NCBI GenBank assembly: GCA_016218025.1
Contig: JACRFD010000070.1
Span: 90,417-154,416 of the forward strand
Source: Ignavibacteriales bacterium
Lineage (GTDB): Bacteria; Bacteroidota; Ignavibacteria; UBA10030; SZUA-254
Length of the DNA: 64,000 bases
Reading direction: 5' to 3'
Shown here: positions 56,255 to 64,000 of the stretch, in pieces
Numbering within the stretch: the stretch's first letter is position 1
Layout: each line of letters opens with the position of its first letter
Made by a program: the position numbers and the translations under genes
The notes under the pieces: model-generated
The model's database searches: none
Told to the model about the DNA's origin: nothing
The model's input: the letters and a program-made list of their open reading frames with translations, nothing else

Positions 56255-57457
56255 TCACTCAAGAACATTATTATCTGCCGCCCACCGCCTCTGCCATTCC
56301 GGATATTTCTTAAACACTCTTTCCGGCTCGTAATGGTACCATGTATATCCGCTTCGTCTTTCCCTGTCCACTTCAGCTAACGAGTAGACAGTAATTTTAT
56401 CTCTGTTGCAAAACAACGGCCTGTTTGTTCCCAATTCATAAAATCTTGTCCAGATCGGAGGAGCGTCCGGATCTTTAACCACAATGCGATCAATCGCTGA
56501 TGTAGAATATTTATAAACTGTAACCGGCGCACTGATTGTATTTACACGTGTTCCTAATATCCGTGAATCATACAGCCATTTTATTGCACTTTGGATTGCC
56601 GCTATAACTTCCTTACTTGGATTATCAAGACTCATAAGAAGTAAAACAATATCGGCGCTTTCGTCGCCGCATAATGCTGCCGGCTCAAATGCTCTGGCAT
56701 TCTGCGGGTGAAGATCTATATTATCGTGCTGCTGCCCCCAGACTGTAAGTTTTCCGTTTTGTTTTATCTGGCATTTTAATATACAGTATATTCCTTTTTC
56801 AAATGCCTCCCTCACTTTTTCATATCTGGCGCTGTCAACGAAAGAATATTGCCGTTCTCTTGTAAGAATCTTTTGAAGAACTTTCATTACGCCGATCATT
56901 GCTCCATCGTTGAACGTAATATATTTTCTGTACCCGCTCGTGTCGGGATAATACTGGGGCCATCCACCATTTGGATATTGAGCCGATAGCATGAAGTCGA
57001 TACCTTTTAAACAACCTTCTTTAAATCTTTCTATCCTTTTAAGCGAGTATGCTTCTGCGAGGTATTCAATCTGAGAATGCGTTGCGCCATTATCAAATGT
57101 CGTGTTCGTAAGAGCCTTTGCTTTTTGAACCGTATCTTTTTGTTCTTCAGTTAAGATTGCAAGCATGTCATAATTTTTGGGCCACCCGCCGTTTGTTTTT
57201 TGAAACAGCAAAATGTTATCTGCAATTTTCTCAATCTCGGTTATCTTATACTTCGGTCTGTTTGATAAATAGTTTATCAGCTTATCTTCATCGTATATAT
57301 CGTACCAGTGATGAGCGCTGTCTGAAAAACCGGAGGTATCTATCGCTTGTTCATTTTTAGCGTTTATCTCATTCTGTGCCTCGGAATTGATAGTTAAGAA
57401 GCTAACTAATAATGAGAGTATAATTATTCGTTCGAACAATAAGAAATATGGTTTCAT
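56255..57457 (-). CDS. secreted pectate lyase (PL10-type)
   Basis: A 400-residue polygalacturonate-cleaving enzyme. An N-terminal signal peptide (IIILSLLVSFLTINSEA, to about 27) is followed by the PL10 toroid: NILLFQKTNGGWPKNYDM, LTNTTFDNGATHSQIEYLAEAY, FMLSAQYPNGGWPQYYPD, YITFNDGAMIGVMKVLQ, TVWGQQHD and the C-terminal WTRFYELGTNRPLF. No sorting domain is present, so it is probably periplasmic or released by another route. It suggests use of plant or algal pectin. It has no visible CAZyme cluster or SusCD neighbours. Confidence 0.9.
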   Translation of the reverse strand: MKPYFLLFERIIILSLLVSFLTINSEAQNEINAKNEQAIDTSGFSDSAHHWYDIYDEDKLINYLSNRPKYKITEIEKIADNILLFQKTNGGWPKNYDMLAILTEEQKDTVQKAKALTNTTFDNGATHSQIEYLAEAYSLKRIERFKEGCLKGIDFMLSAQYPNGGWPQYYPDTSGYRKYITFNDGAMIGVMKVLQKILTRERQYSFVDSARYEKVREAFEKGIYCILKCQIKQNGKLTVWGQQHDNIDLHPQNARAFEPAALCGDESADIVLLLMSLDNPSKEVIAAIQSAIKWLYDSRILGTRVNTISAPVTVYKYSTSAIDRIVVKDPDAPPIWTRFYELGTNRPLFCNRDKITVYSLAEVDRERRSGYTWYHYEPERVFKKYPEWQRRWAADNNVLE

Positions 57458-57576
57458 TTAAGTATTTATCGTCAATAATGATTACATAAAATTACAAAAT
57501 AAGAGGAGCTAAAACAAGTAGAGCAATTGTTTCAAAAGGAGTCGTTTGGACAGTTCGCTTTTTCTCAAAATAATTA

Positions 57577-57600
57577 TCGAACTAAAGTTCGATTTACAAA
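57577..57600 (-). terminator. palindrome behind the ICMT-like gene
   Basis: TCGAACTAAAGTTCGA (57577-57592) is a 16-base palindrome with seven-base arms; on the minus strand it follows the methyltransferase stop and is succeeded by ATAATTATTTT. It may act as a weak terminator and resembles other short palindromes of this window. Confidence 0.5.
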
Positions 57601-57628
57601 AAACATTTTATCTTTATTCTGTCACTCT

Positions 57629-58150
57629 TCAAAACCAGGTCGTCAATCGATACCGATGATAAGTATCTCCAAACTGCCGCAGCAATCTTGCCTCCTCCAA
57701 CTTTCTCCAATAAACTATGTTGCCAATCCCGAACAGTCCCACTAACAAACTGACAACGGCATTGTGATATAAACTCCACCCAATAATCCACAAACAAAAA
57801 CCAGTGTACATCGGATGCCTGATCTTGGTGAAGAATCCGGTGGTGACAAGATGCTTGATGTTCTCTAATCCTCTAAGCTGCAATAATGCTCCAATTGCTA
57901 AAATCATCCCGGCTATGTGAAGTCCAAGACCACTCCAACGTACCATCTCCGGTAAGTTAAATAAAACCGGATCCAGCGTACAGAGTGCAAACCAGCTAAC
58001 CCATAGCGCACACATTGTGGTGAAAATGAGAGCAAAGATGAGCTTATTCTCGGGATCTATCTTCTTCGCTTCTTTAAGTAATTCATATCCGGTTCGAAGA
58101 AATAGACAAACAAGAAAGGTAACAATCAGAACTATATAACTATTTTGCAT
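57629..58150 (-). CDS. ICMT/PEMT-like membrane methyltransferase
   Basis: A 173-residue membrane protein with four or five helices and the C-terminal signature of isoprenylcysteine carboxyl methyltransferase relatives: TKIRHPMYTGFCLWIIGWSL (the RHPxYxG motif) and LEEARLLRQFGDTYHRYR (EE-x2-L-x3-FG-x2-Y-x2-Y). Bacterial members methylate varied small or lipid substrates using S-adenosylmethionine. The gene is followed by a 16-base palindrome and precedes the pectate lyase gene. Confidence 0.85.
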   Translation of the reverse strand: MQNSYIVLIVTFLVCLFLRTGYELLKEAKKIDPENKLIFALIFTTMCALWVSWFALCTLDPVLFNLPEMVRWSGLGLHIAGMILAIGALLQLRGLENIKHLVTTGFFTKIRHPMYTGFCLWIIGWSLYHNAVVSLLVGLFGIGNIVYWRKLEEARLLRQFGDTYHRYRLTTWF

Positions 58151-58241
58151 AGAGTATTATTTCCAAATTATAGTCGGACTATCGTATAAAAACGATACGA
58201 GAAAACTAATTGAATACTTCACAGCATTAGAATGATGTTTC

Positions 58242-59609
58242 TTATGGTACATAATCCAAATGCAATGTTGAAAGCCGCTTGTAAAACATACGTCCCGATT
58301 TTAGTAATTTCGGAATTTCTTTCATACGATATTTCTTTAGCAACGATAGTTGTCCGCTTACCGGTATAGACCGCTGATAAAGACGTGATAGTTCTGAGTA
58401 AAACTCCTTGAGTGGCAACGTTGTCGGTAATAATGTGTGTATGAAATCAAAATATTCGTACTCATGGGTAAGGAGACGATCCTTTGTTTCTTCAAAAAGG
58501 TCTGTCCCAGGTAATGGCGTAAGCAAAGTAAATGTGGCATAATTGAGCTTCAAGCTTCTGCAATATTCCTGATATGCCGTAAAGTCTGATCGGGAGAACT
58601 CGGGACGCACAATGAATGAGGCATAAACCTGTATATCAAGGTCACGGAGGATTTGTATTGCCTTTATGGAATCATCTACTGTCGAAGACTTGCGAATATA
58701 TTTTAGGTCTTCGTCTCGGAAAAACTCCAACCCTATAAAAATCCGCTCAAGCCCGATTTCTCGCCATACTTCGAGAAGATGGCGATTGCGTGCGATTGTG
58801 TCAGCCCTGCCATAGAGAAAATATCGTTTCTGAATTCCCGCTGCCTTGATCATCTGTGCAAGTAGAGTCATCCTCGCAACATCTACCAACGACTCATCGT
58901 CGGCAAAGAATACATATGGCTCGGCTATCGTTGCTAATTCATCAACGATCTGCTGCGGAGCGCGTTTGTAGTAGCGCCCTCCTGCTACTTTCCACTCTGC
59001 ACAGAAGTTACACCGAAACGGACAACCCTTGGATGTACGGATGGAAGCCAATGGTTTCATCCATTCTGAGTAATAATGTGCGCGATATTTTTCCGTCAGA
59101 TTCCTATTAGGAAATGGGATGGTATCGAGATCAATATCAAGCGAAGCATCAGTTTTGTGTAGTACACCCTTTTCTGCAACAATAGTCCCTGCGATACCTA
59201 TGAGTGATTCCCTCTTCTCATGCCGCCTCACAATTTCTCTGAGAGCAAATACACCTTCACCCATGACAATCACGTCGATAGACGGAGTGCAGAAATCCTC
59301 AGGAATCACGGTTGCATGGTGACCGCCCACAATGGTTAGAATTTTCGAATTCCATCTTTTCACTTTATCGAACAACGCTTTTACAACATTAACGTGAACG
59401 GTATAAGCTGTTATGCCAACAATATCCGGATTAAAAGCATCAAGAGCGGCGTGGAAGTTATTCTCCAATCGCAAGTCTAATATCTTAACTTCGTGATCGC
59501 CCTCAATTGCTGAAGCGAGATATTCCAATGCGAGAGGTTCGTAGATGAACACATCTTCACCACCAATTGTCTTCGGTGATTTAGCCGGTTGAACCAAAAG
59601 TATCTTCAT
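58242..59609 (-). CDS. B12-binding radical SAM protein
   Basis: A 455-residue class B-type radical SAM protein. The N-terminal cobalamin-binding Rossmann domain (about 1-135) contains VGITAYTVHV and VGGHHATVIPEDF but not the DxHxxG motif, as usual for this class. The radical SAM core has the cluster Cys196-x3-Cys200-x2-Cys203 in GCPFRCNFCAEW, followed by FADDESLVDVARM and IFIGLEF. Such enzymes methylate unactivated carbons or make ring changes in lipids and natural products. Its neighbours are an ICMT-like methyltransferase gene and a T9SS-tagged hydrolase, so a lipid-modification role is only suggestive. Confidence 0.88.
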   Translation of the reverse strand: MKILLVQPAKSPKTIGGEDVFIYEPLALEYLASAIEGDHEVKILDLRLENNFHAALDAFNPDIVGITAYTVHVNVVKALFDKVKRWNSKILTIVGGHHATVIPEDFCTPSIDVIVMGEGVFALREIVRRHEKRESLIGIAGTIVAEKGVLHKTDASLDIDLDTIPFPNRNLTEKYRAHYYSEWMKPLASIRTSKGCPFRCNFCAEWKVAGGRYYKRAPQQIVDELATIAEPYVFFADDESLVDVARMTLLAQMIKAAGIQKRYFLYGRADTIARNRHLLEVWREIGLERIFIGLEFFRDEDLKYIRKSSTVDDSIKAIQILRDLDIQVYASFIVRPEFSRSDFTAYQEYCRSLKLNYATFTLLTPLPGTDLFEETKDRLLTHEYEYFDFIHTLLPTTLPLKEFYSELSRLYQRSIPVSGQLSLLKKYRMKEIPKLLKSGRMFYKRLSTLHLDYVP

Positions 59610-59656
59610 TAAATATGACCTTTTATATATTCCAATTTCTTGCTACTTATGTCTCA

Positions 59657-61201
59657 TTATCTTAGCAACAATAATTTCTTCGTTTCAACAAATGTTCCAG
59701 CATGCAGCGAATAAAAGTAAACACCGCTCGTCAGATGATCAGCGTCGAATTCAATTTTTTTGTTGCCTGCCTGCTGCATTTCATCTACAAGCGTTGCTAC
59801 TTCTCTCCCAATCACATCATATATTTTCAGCGTGACATGACTTTGAATTGGAAGTTCATAACCGATTGTTGTCGATGGATTGAACGGGTTGGGATAGTTA
59901 TTCGATAAATAAAATTGTCCCGGAAGATTTGTAAAATCATCTGCAACATCAGTTTGTAATGTATCTCCAAAACGATAAAGAGCATCCCAAATAATATTCC
60001 TTCCTGCGTCAGACTCGCCGTTAGTCAAAACCACAACACCAATATGTTTATCTGTTTCAAGTGTATAATCCATGCCGGTTCTAATTCCTGGATACGATCC
60101 ATTATGACCACAGAATGTATAAGTTCCAAACCCCGGTGTTGTTGATGAATAAATAAACCAGATTAATCCTTGCTCGTTCTGAAGAGCAGGAAACTGAACA
60201 GTTGTCATTAATTCAACAGTGCTGCTGTCTAAAATTCTAACTCCATTCATTTGACCCTTTTGCATAAATGCAATTAAGAAGCGGGCTAACTGAGGCGCAC
60301 TTGTTCTTAAATGAGCAGCGGGATAAATTGGATTTCCATAATGTCCATATGAAGTATAAACTCCGCCGCTATAGTTATATGGTAATGCAATATTATTTGT
60401 ATCTAAGTTACTCAAAAAGAACGATGTGTTATTCATACCTAAAGGAATAAAAATAGAGTCGTGGCAGTATTGTTCAAAAGGAATGTTAGTAATAGTCTCA
60501 ACCAAACCACCAATCAGTGTAGCTCCAACATTCGTGTAAATATATGATTGCAAAGGAGCCCAAGAAGTATAATTGGTATCGCTCCAGTATGCTCCTGCTG
60601 GTACAAGATAGTTGCTGAGAAAATAACCAAGCGGTATTGGAGAATCGCCTCCCCATGTAGTTAAAGAGTAAAGAGTAAGCCAATTATCATTAATACCCGA
60701 AGTGTGCGTTAACAACATTCTAAATGTTATCGAATCATTTGGATGTAAAGGATTACGCACCTGAAAAGGAAGATAGTGATTTACATCCTCATCTAATTTA
60801 AACCGCCCCGATTCCCAAAGCTGCATAAGAGCAGTTGCAGTAACAGGTTTAGAAAGCGATGCAACAAGGAATAAAGTTGAATCAGTAACTTTGATATTTC
60901 TTTCAATATCAGCATAACCGTATGCACCGATCCATACAATATTTCCATCTTTGATGATACAAGCCGACACTCCGGGAATATGATATGAATTCATTGTTGC
61001 AATAATAAACGAATCGACATTAGAAGAAGAATTAAAACTAGTGGAAGTGCTTGGCGTGGTTAAGTGTCTGTTGTGAGTATCGCTAACTTGCTGGGTTGCG
61101 ATATGATCTTTTGGAAACTCCTGAGCTACTCCGTTGTCATGGTTATTGCAGATCAAAAAAATGGTTATCGTCAACCGGAATGCAAGAGAATTAATTTTCA
61201 T
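59657..61201 (-). CDS. secreted serine hydrolase (beta-lactamase class C fold) with T9SS sorting domain
   Basis: A 514-residue exported protein. A signal peptide is present (to about 26). The penicillin-binding fold has SxxK at Ser115-Lys118 (VASLSKPVT), Y-T-N at 222-224, and H-N-G at 366-368 in place of KTG, typical of the beta-lactamase family C hydrolases (esterases, peptidases). The C-terminus (from about 430) is a T9SS sorting domain with YPNPFNPSTTIGYELP and a terminal KKLLLLR. The substrate is unknown. It is transcribed behind the transglutaminase-like gene. Confidence 0.92.
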   Translation of the reverse strand: MKINSLAFRLTITIFLICNNHDNGVAQEFPKDHIATQQVSDTHNRHLTTPSTSTSFNSSSNVDSFIIATMNSYHIPGVSACIIKDGNIVWIGAYGYADIERNIKVTDSTLFLVASLSKPVTATALMQLWESGRFKLDEDVNHYLPFQVRNPLHPNDSITFRMLLTHTSGINDNWLTLYSLTTWGGDSPIPLGYFLSNYLVPAGAYWSDTNYTSWAPLQSYIYTNVGATLIGGLVETITNIPFEQYCHDSIFIPLGMNNTSFFLSNLDTNNIALPYNYSGGVYTSYGHYGNPIYPAAHLRTSAPQLARFLIAFMQKGQMNGVRILDSSTVELMTTVQFPALQNEQGLIWFIYSSTTPGFGTYTFCGHNGSYPGIRTGMDYTLETDKHIGVVVLTNGESDAGRNIIWDALYRFGDTLQTDVADDFTNLPGQFYLSNNYPNPFNPSTTIGYELPIQSHVTLKIYDVIGREVATLVDEMQQAGNKKIEFDADHLTSGVYFYSLHAGTFVETKKLLLLR

Positions 61202-61279
61202 TATAAATTTAAGAAATATTATACATTGATAATATAATTCTTTTCTAGTATATCATCAAAGGGACAATCGCGTTATACA

Positions 61280-62365
61280 CTATTCAGGCTTTGCCCAAAA
61301 TAGATTTGGATTATTGGTACACTGCGGTTTGTTCTCTCTTGTCCTTGGGATAATACCTTTGTATTCAACCGGAAGCAATAAATTACTTTTGCTCTCTCCT
61401 CCACCGGTTACATAACATTGAATAGCATAAAGATTCTTAGCCATGTAATTATAAAGATAATCTTCTTTAGTAACTGAGCTTCTATGATTCCAATTAGCCT
61501 CTGGATTTAAAATTAATGGTTTGTCGTTTACCAATCGTTCTCTTACTTCGGCAATACTTAAAAGTTCTCCCTTCTCATTCATTACGTAAGCATCATTTGT
61601 CGGATCAATCCATAACCATTTATTCATTGTCTTTGAGTAAACAGAAATTATAGAATGGCAATCAAAGTCTGTGGAATCTTTTGGCAGACAAATTACATGC
61701 CTGGATTTCCAGCCAAGCGCCAGATAACAATCGTTCAGTACCCAGGCTAATGCGCCGCAATGGAATGTTCCGTGATCTTGTATACAGCGCCTCATCAAAT
61801 CAGAGACGGAAGTATATGCGGGAATTTCCTTGCTGCCATCATGCGGAAACGTATTATGTACCCAGTGCATCAGACTTAATATTTGTGAAACTTCATTTCC
61901 AGTGCCAACAATCGAATCGAGTTTAAATTCCGTCCGCATTACAACTAAGTCGGAATCATTCATCGGTTTGTAAGTGAATTTTGTTATCTCTCGTTTGTCA
62001 TTCAAATTGTATTTGGATGCCTTTTTCAAAATATCTAAATAACTTGGCACACAGACTATTTGAGTATATGCAGAGTCTTTTCCGTTCAGTAGAATAATGA
62101 AATCATATTTGTGATTGAGTTTTACTTTAAATGAAATCGAGTCGATGTCGGTATAAAATGTAACCGCTCTGCTGTTGGTTTGGTAAACGTCGGGTTTTAA
62201 ATCGGAATTAATGGTCCAGATTGCTTTCTTGAAGTTAGCCCCATCCCGGATGTCTACGATTTTCGATCTTGCTTTGATTACAGGAAGCTTCTGTTGAGCG
62301 AATAAAGATTGTCCGATTATTAAAAGGACAAATAAAAAAGTTAATCGCTTTCTCATATTTTCCAT
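61280..62365 (-). CDS. secreted transglutaminase-like protein
   Basis: A 361-residue protein with a signal peptide (LTFLFVLLIIGQSLFA, to about 24). The transglutaminase core region carries a C-H-D triad: Cys203 (HGTFHCGALAWVLND), His237 (DFDCHSIISVYS) and Asp254 (WLWIDPTND). The N-terminal part (about 30-120) is beta-rich and unassigned. The fold is used by peptidases and amidases as well as cross-linkers, so the activity is open. No sorting domain is visible. An in-frame ATG at residue 4 is an alternative start. Confidence 0.85.
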   Translation of the reverse strand: MENMRKRLTFLFVLLIIGQSLFAQQKLPVIKARSKIVDIRDGANFKKAIWTINSDLKPDVYQTNSRAVTFYTDIDSISFKVKLNHKYDFIILLNGKDSAYTQIVCVPSYLDILKKASKYNLNDKREITKFTYKPMNDSDLVVMRTEFKLDSIVGTGNEVSQILSLMHWVHNTFPHDGSKEIPAYTSVSDLMRRCIQDHGTFHCGALAWVLNDCYLALGWKSRHVICLPKDSTDFDCHSIISVYSKTMNKWLWIDPTNDAYVMNEKGELLSIAEVRERLVNDKPLILNPEANWNHRSSVTKEDYLYNYMAKNLYAIQCYVTGGGESKSNLLLPVEYKGIIPRTRENKPQCTNNPNLFWAKPE

Positions 62366-62446
62366 TGTTTTAGCCCTTCAAGTTTACTCAATAATCTTTA
62401 TCTCTTCGTCGTCCAATGATATTGTCAATAATGCAAAAAATTTTAT

Positions 62447-62535
62447 TAGCTCCGTAGGAGCTATTTTGTTCAACTCCTACGGAGTTGGATATTTACTTTT
62501 TTTATTATCTACAAACATCCAACACCTACGGTGTC
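62447..62535. repeat. iterated CCGTAGG/CCTACGG palindromes
   Basis: Three related palindromes lie in a row: TAGCTCC-GTA-GGAGCTA (62447-62463), CAACTCC-TAC-GGAGTTG (62471-62487) and ACACC-TAC-GGTGT (62522-62534). They share a core around GGnGTA or CTACGG. No coding frame covers them. Dense iterated palindromes of this type are mobile or REP-like units; a role in mRNA stability or recombination is possible. Confidence 0.75.
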
Positions 62536-62585
62536 GTGTAATTCTCATATTCATTTCCCCTCCACAATCCTTATATCCTCCATTG

Positions 62586-63707
62586 TCAATCCTTTTCCCA
62601 TTCTTTTTCCGACCTTCGTATTTCATTGCCAATATTACTTGGTGGAAATCGGAAATGCGAACCTAGAAGTAGTGCGCTTGCAACTCGTAACAAAGCTGCG
62701 AGATGTTTCCCATCCTCTACTTGAGGATCAACACCTTCGTGAACAACTCTGTTACGTATTTCGATTGCACGTAGCGCACCTAGAACATCATCAGAGCTTA
62801 TAACCGATCCGGAACTTGTTGCCGCAAGTGTAACGCTTGCCAGCCTTGTCCGCAACGGTAATTCCCAGTAGCTTTTAAGTGCATCCCGTAACGTCTCATC
62901 ATTCTTAAATTTTTGCTTATAGAATTCCTCAATTGCAACCTCAAGAGCAGTTATACCTTCGATAAAAGCATGTCTTAATTTATCTTGATCAGCCAGTTCA
63001 TGTGCTAAAGTGATTAATGTCCCTGCAAATGATGGTTCATAACCTGATTGGGTAAGATCTTGTATCTCTCGCCAATCAGATTCATGAAGCAATTCTCTCC
63101 AAGTTTGTTCTCCACAGATACGAAGAGTTAATGAAATCTTTTCTTCATTAGGTATAAAATCTGACCAGCTCGCACCATCGTCGTTGCTCCATTTCATATT
63201 CCAGTGTCTACAGTAATGACCTAACGAACATTGCCGAGAATCCCAATCAGTAGGAAGCGCAATCCAGTACTGTCCAAAATTTATTCTAAACATGTTTAGA
63301 AACCGTAAAACTTGTGGGTATATAATATTCTTTACAAGTCGCTTTCCTAATGCTTCATAGGTAGAGTCTCCTTTTCGATTCTGCCTAACGGCATTTAATT
63401 CATCTGATGAAACGCTTAGTCTAATATTTCCATACAATGGTCCCGCATCTAGAACTGCCTGGCGTGTTATGATATCTGGATTGACTTCCTTCCGATTATA
63501 ATCAAACATGATCATAGAACTATCCACAAAACCCCAGCGCTCGAACCACAATTTAACTATCGTGTTTGTTTTGGAATCTGTCACTGTAATAGCATCTCTT
63601 TCACCATCGGGAAGCCAGCGGTGGAAAAGCGGTCCCTCATGTGAAGAGAATTTCAACTCACTTCTTTTCAAATGTTTAGCAAATCGAACCAATAAAATGT
63701 CACTCAT
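62586..63707 (-). CDS. HEPN-like protein of unknown function beside a restriction enzyme
   Basis: A 373-residue protein with no recognised enzyme signature in its first 230 residues (including a Cys/His/Trp-rich stretch, CSLGHYCRHWNMKWSNDDGA, at 160-179). The C-terminal third is helical and ends with EIRNRVVHEGVD, where Arg318-x4-His323 matches the HEPN R-x4-6-H motif. The preceding HAFIEGITALEVAIEEFYK is also typical of HEPN domains. HEPN proteins are often RNases of defence or toxin systems. The gene lies 28 bases behind the restriction-enzyme stop (from the ATG at 63707; a TTG at 63719 is an alternative) in the same direction. Confidence 0.7.
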   Translation of the reverse strand: MSDILLVRFAKHLKRSELKFSSHEGPLFHRWLPDGERDAITVTDSKTNTIVKLWFERWGFVDSSMIMFDYNRKEVNPDIITRQAVLDAGPLYGNIRLSVSSDELNAVRQNRKGDSTYEALGKRLVKNIIYPQVLRFLNMFRINFGQYWIALPTDWDSRQCSLGHYCRHWNMKWSNDDGASWSDFIPNEEKISLTLRICGEQTWRELLHESDWREIQDLTQSGYEPSFAGTLITLAHELADQDKLRHAFIEGITALEVAIEEFYKQKFKNDETLRDALKSYWELPLRTRLASVTLAATSSGSVISSDDVLGALRAIEIRNRVVHEGVDPQVEDGKHLAALLRVASALLLGSHFRFPPSNIGNEIRRSEKEWEKD

Positions 63708-63735
63708 ATTAATACTCAATAATAAATCTGCATTA

Positions 63736-64000
63736 TTATCTCTCTACAATCTTTCTCTCTTCTTCCGTCAACCCATACAACTCATACACCGCATTATCTA
63801 TTTGCCTGTCGAGGGCTTCGATATGGATGTCGAGGCGGTTCTTCTCCGACTCGGTTGTGGCTTTGGCGTGTTTCACTTTTGCGGCAAGCATCTGCTCCAC
63901 AAGCTTCACAATGTTATCATGACGCGCTTTGTCTGCAGATGGAATTGGAAACTTTAAGATATCGCGAATCATTATTTGCGGGAATAAATCTTCAAAACAA
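63736..64000 (-). CDS. C-terminus of a type II (Eco57I/TaqI-like) restriction-modification enzyme, cut by window edge
   Basis: An open frame runs off the right edge; its last 78 codons start with IRDILKFPIPSADKARHDNIV and end with YELYGLTEEERKIVE, the C-terminal specificity-domain tail of Eco57I/TaqI-like restriction-methylase proteins, where a coiled helix (LVEQMLAAKVKHAKATTESE) follows the target-recognition domain. The methylase and nuclease parts lie outside. The upstream frame stays open to the window end (reading DLFPQI before the first ATG), so the ATG at 63972 is internal. The assignment to this family is from the tail only. Confidence 0.75.
   Translation of the reverse strand, partial: CFEDLFPQIMIRDILKFPIPSADKARHDNIVKLVEQMLAAKVKHAKATTESEKNRLDIHIEALDRQIDNAVYELYGLTEEERKIVER

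Overview
The window is an AT-rich bacterial chromosome segment that looks like the Ignavibacteria/Chlorobi side of the Bacteroidota (FCB) group. The reasons are two secreted proteins with C-terminal type IX secretion (Por) sorting domains carrying the YPNPFNP motif, a bacillithiol synthase (BshC), class-typical gene orders (thrS-infC-rpmI-rplT-pheST, rimP-nusA-infB-rbfA-ribF-rpsO-pnp), and many genes without a strong Shine-Dalgarno sequence. The phylum-level call is an inference; no 16S gene is present.

Layout. 0-2.75 kb (+): the broken end of a nucleoside transporter, a purine nucleoside phosphorylase and bshC. 2.75-4.2 kb: a small foreign-looking block holding a Phd/RelE-type toxin-antitoxin pair (the toxin appears to begin at an AUA codon), a DUF2442 protein and several palindromic DNA elements, bracketed by two copies of the bshC/pnp intergenic sequence. 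4.2-12.8 kb (-): the rimP-nusA-infB-rbfA-ribF-rpsO-pnp information-processing operon, without truB. 12.9-18.0 kb (-): thioesterase, threonine aldolase, apolipoprotein N-acyltransferase (lnt), PAP2 phosphatase, DedA, ispF and acylphosphatase. 18.2-26 kb: an orphan PAS histidine kinase (+), then (-) a second lnt paralogue, a DMT permease, a DUF362 protein, a UbiA-type prenyltransferase and a methylmalonyl-CoA mutase large subunit. 26-30.4 kb: a 1460-residue secreted SBBP-repeat protein. 30.5-48 kb (-): a long run of housekeeping genes that, read in the direction of transcription, goes tRNA cluster (Gly, Cys, Leu, Val), thrS, infC, rpmI, rplT, pheS, pheT, a coiled-coil protein, zapA, a probable 6S RNA, rny, coaE, nadB, purF, pgsA, ftsY, a dipeptide epimerase and mutL. 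48.7-56 kb (-): nuoN, the NAD(P)HX repair enzyme, a VanZ-like protein, tgt, yajC, ribBA, greA and a CYTH protein.

56.2-64 kb (-) is accessory in character: a pectate lyase, an ICMT-like methyltransferase, a B12-dependent radical SAM protein, a secreted serine hydrolase with a T9SS tag, a transglutaminase-like protein, iterated palindromic repeats, and at the right edge a HEPN-like protein directly downstream of the C-terminus of a type II restriction-modification enzyme. nuoN has no other nuo gene beside it and lies at the junction with this accessory block.

The most interesting signals are regulatory and structural rather than a large new system: the AUA-started toxin and AUA-started infC, intrinsic terminators placed immediately upstream of both thrS and pheS (attenuator-like), a three-way-junction palindrome with pseudoknot potential at about 3.8 kb, duplicated intergenic DNA around the toxin-antitoxin block, and the HEPN/restriction-enzyme pair at the right edge. 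No CRISPR array, insertion sequence, prophage or rRNA was seen.
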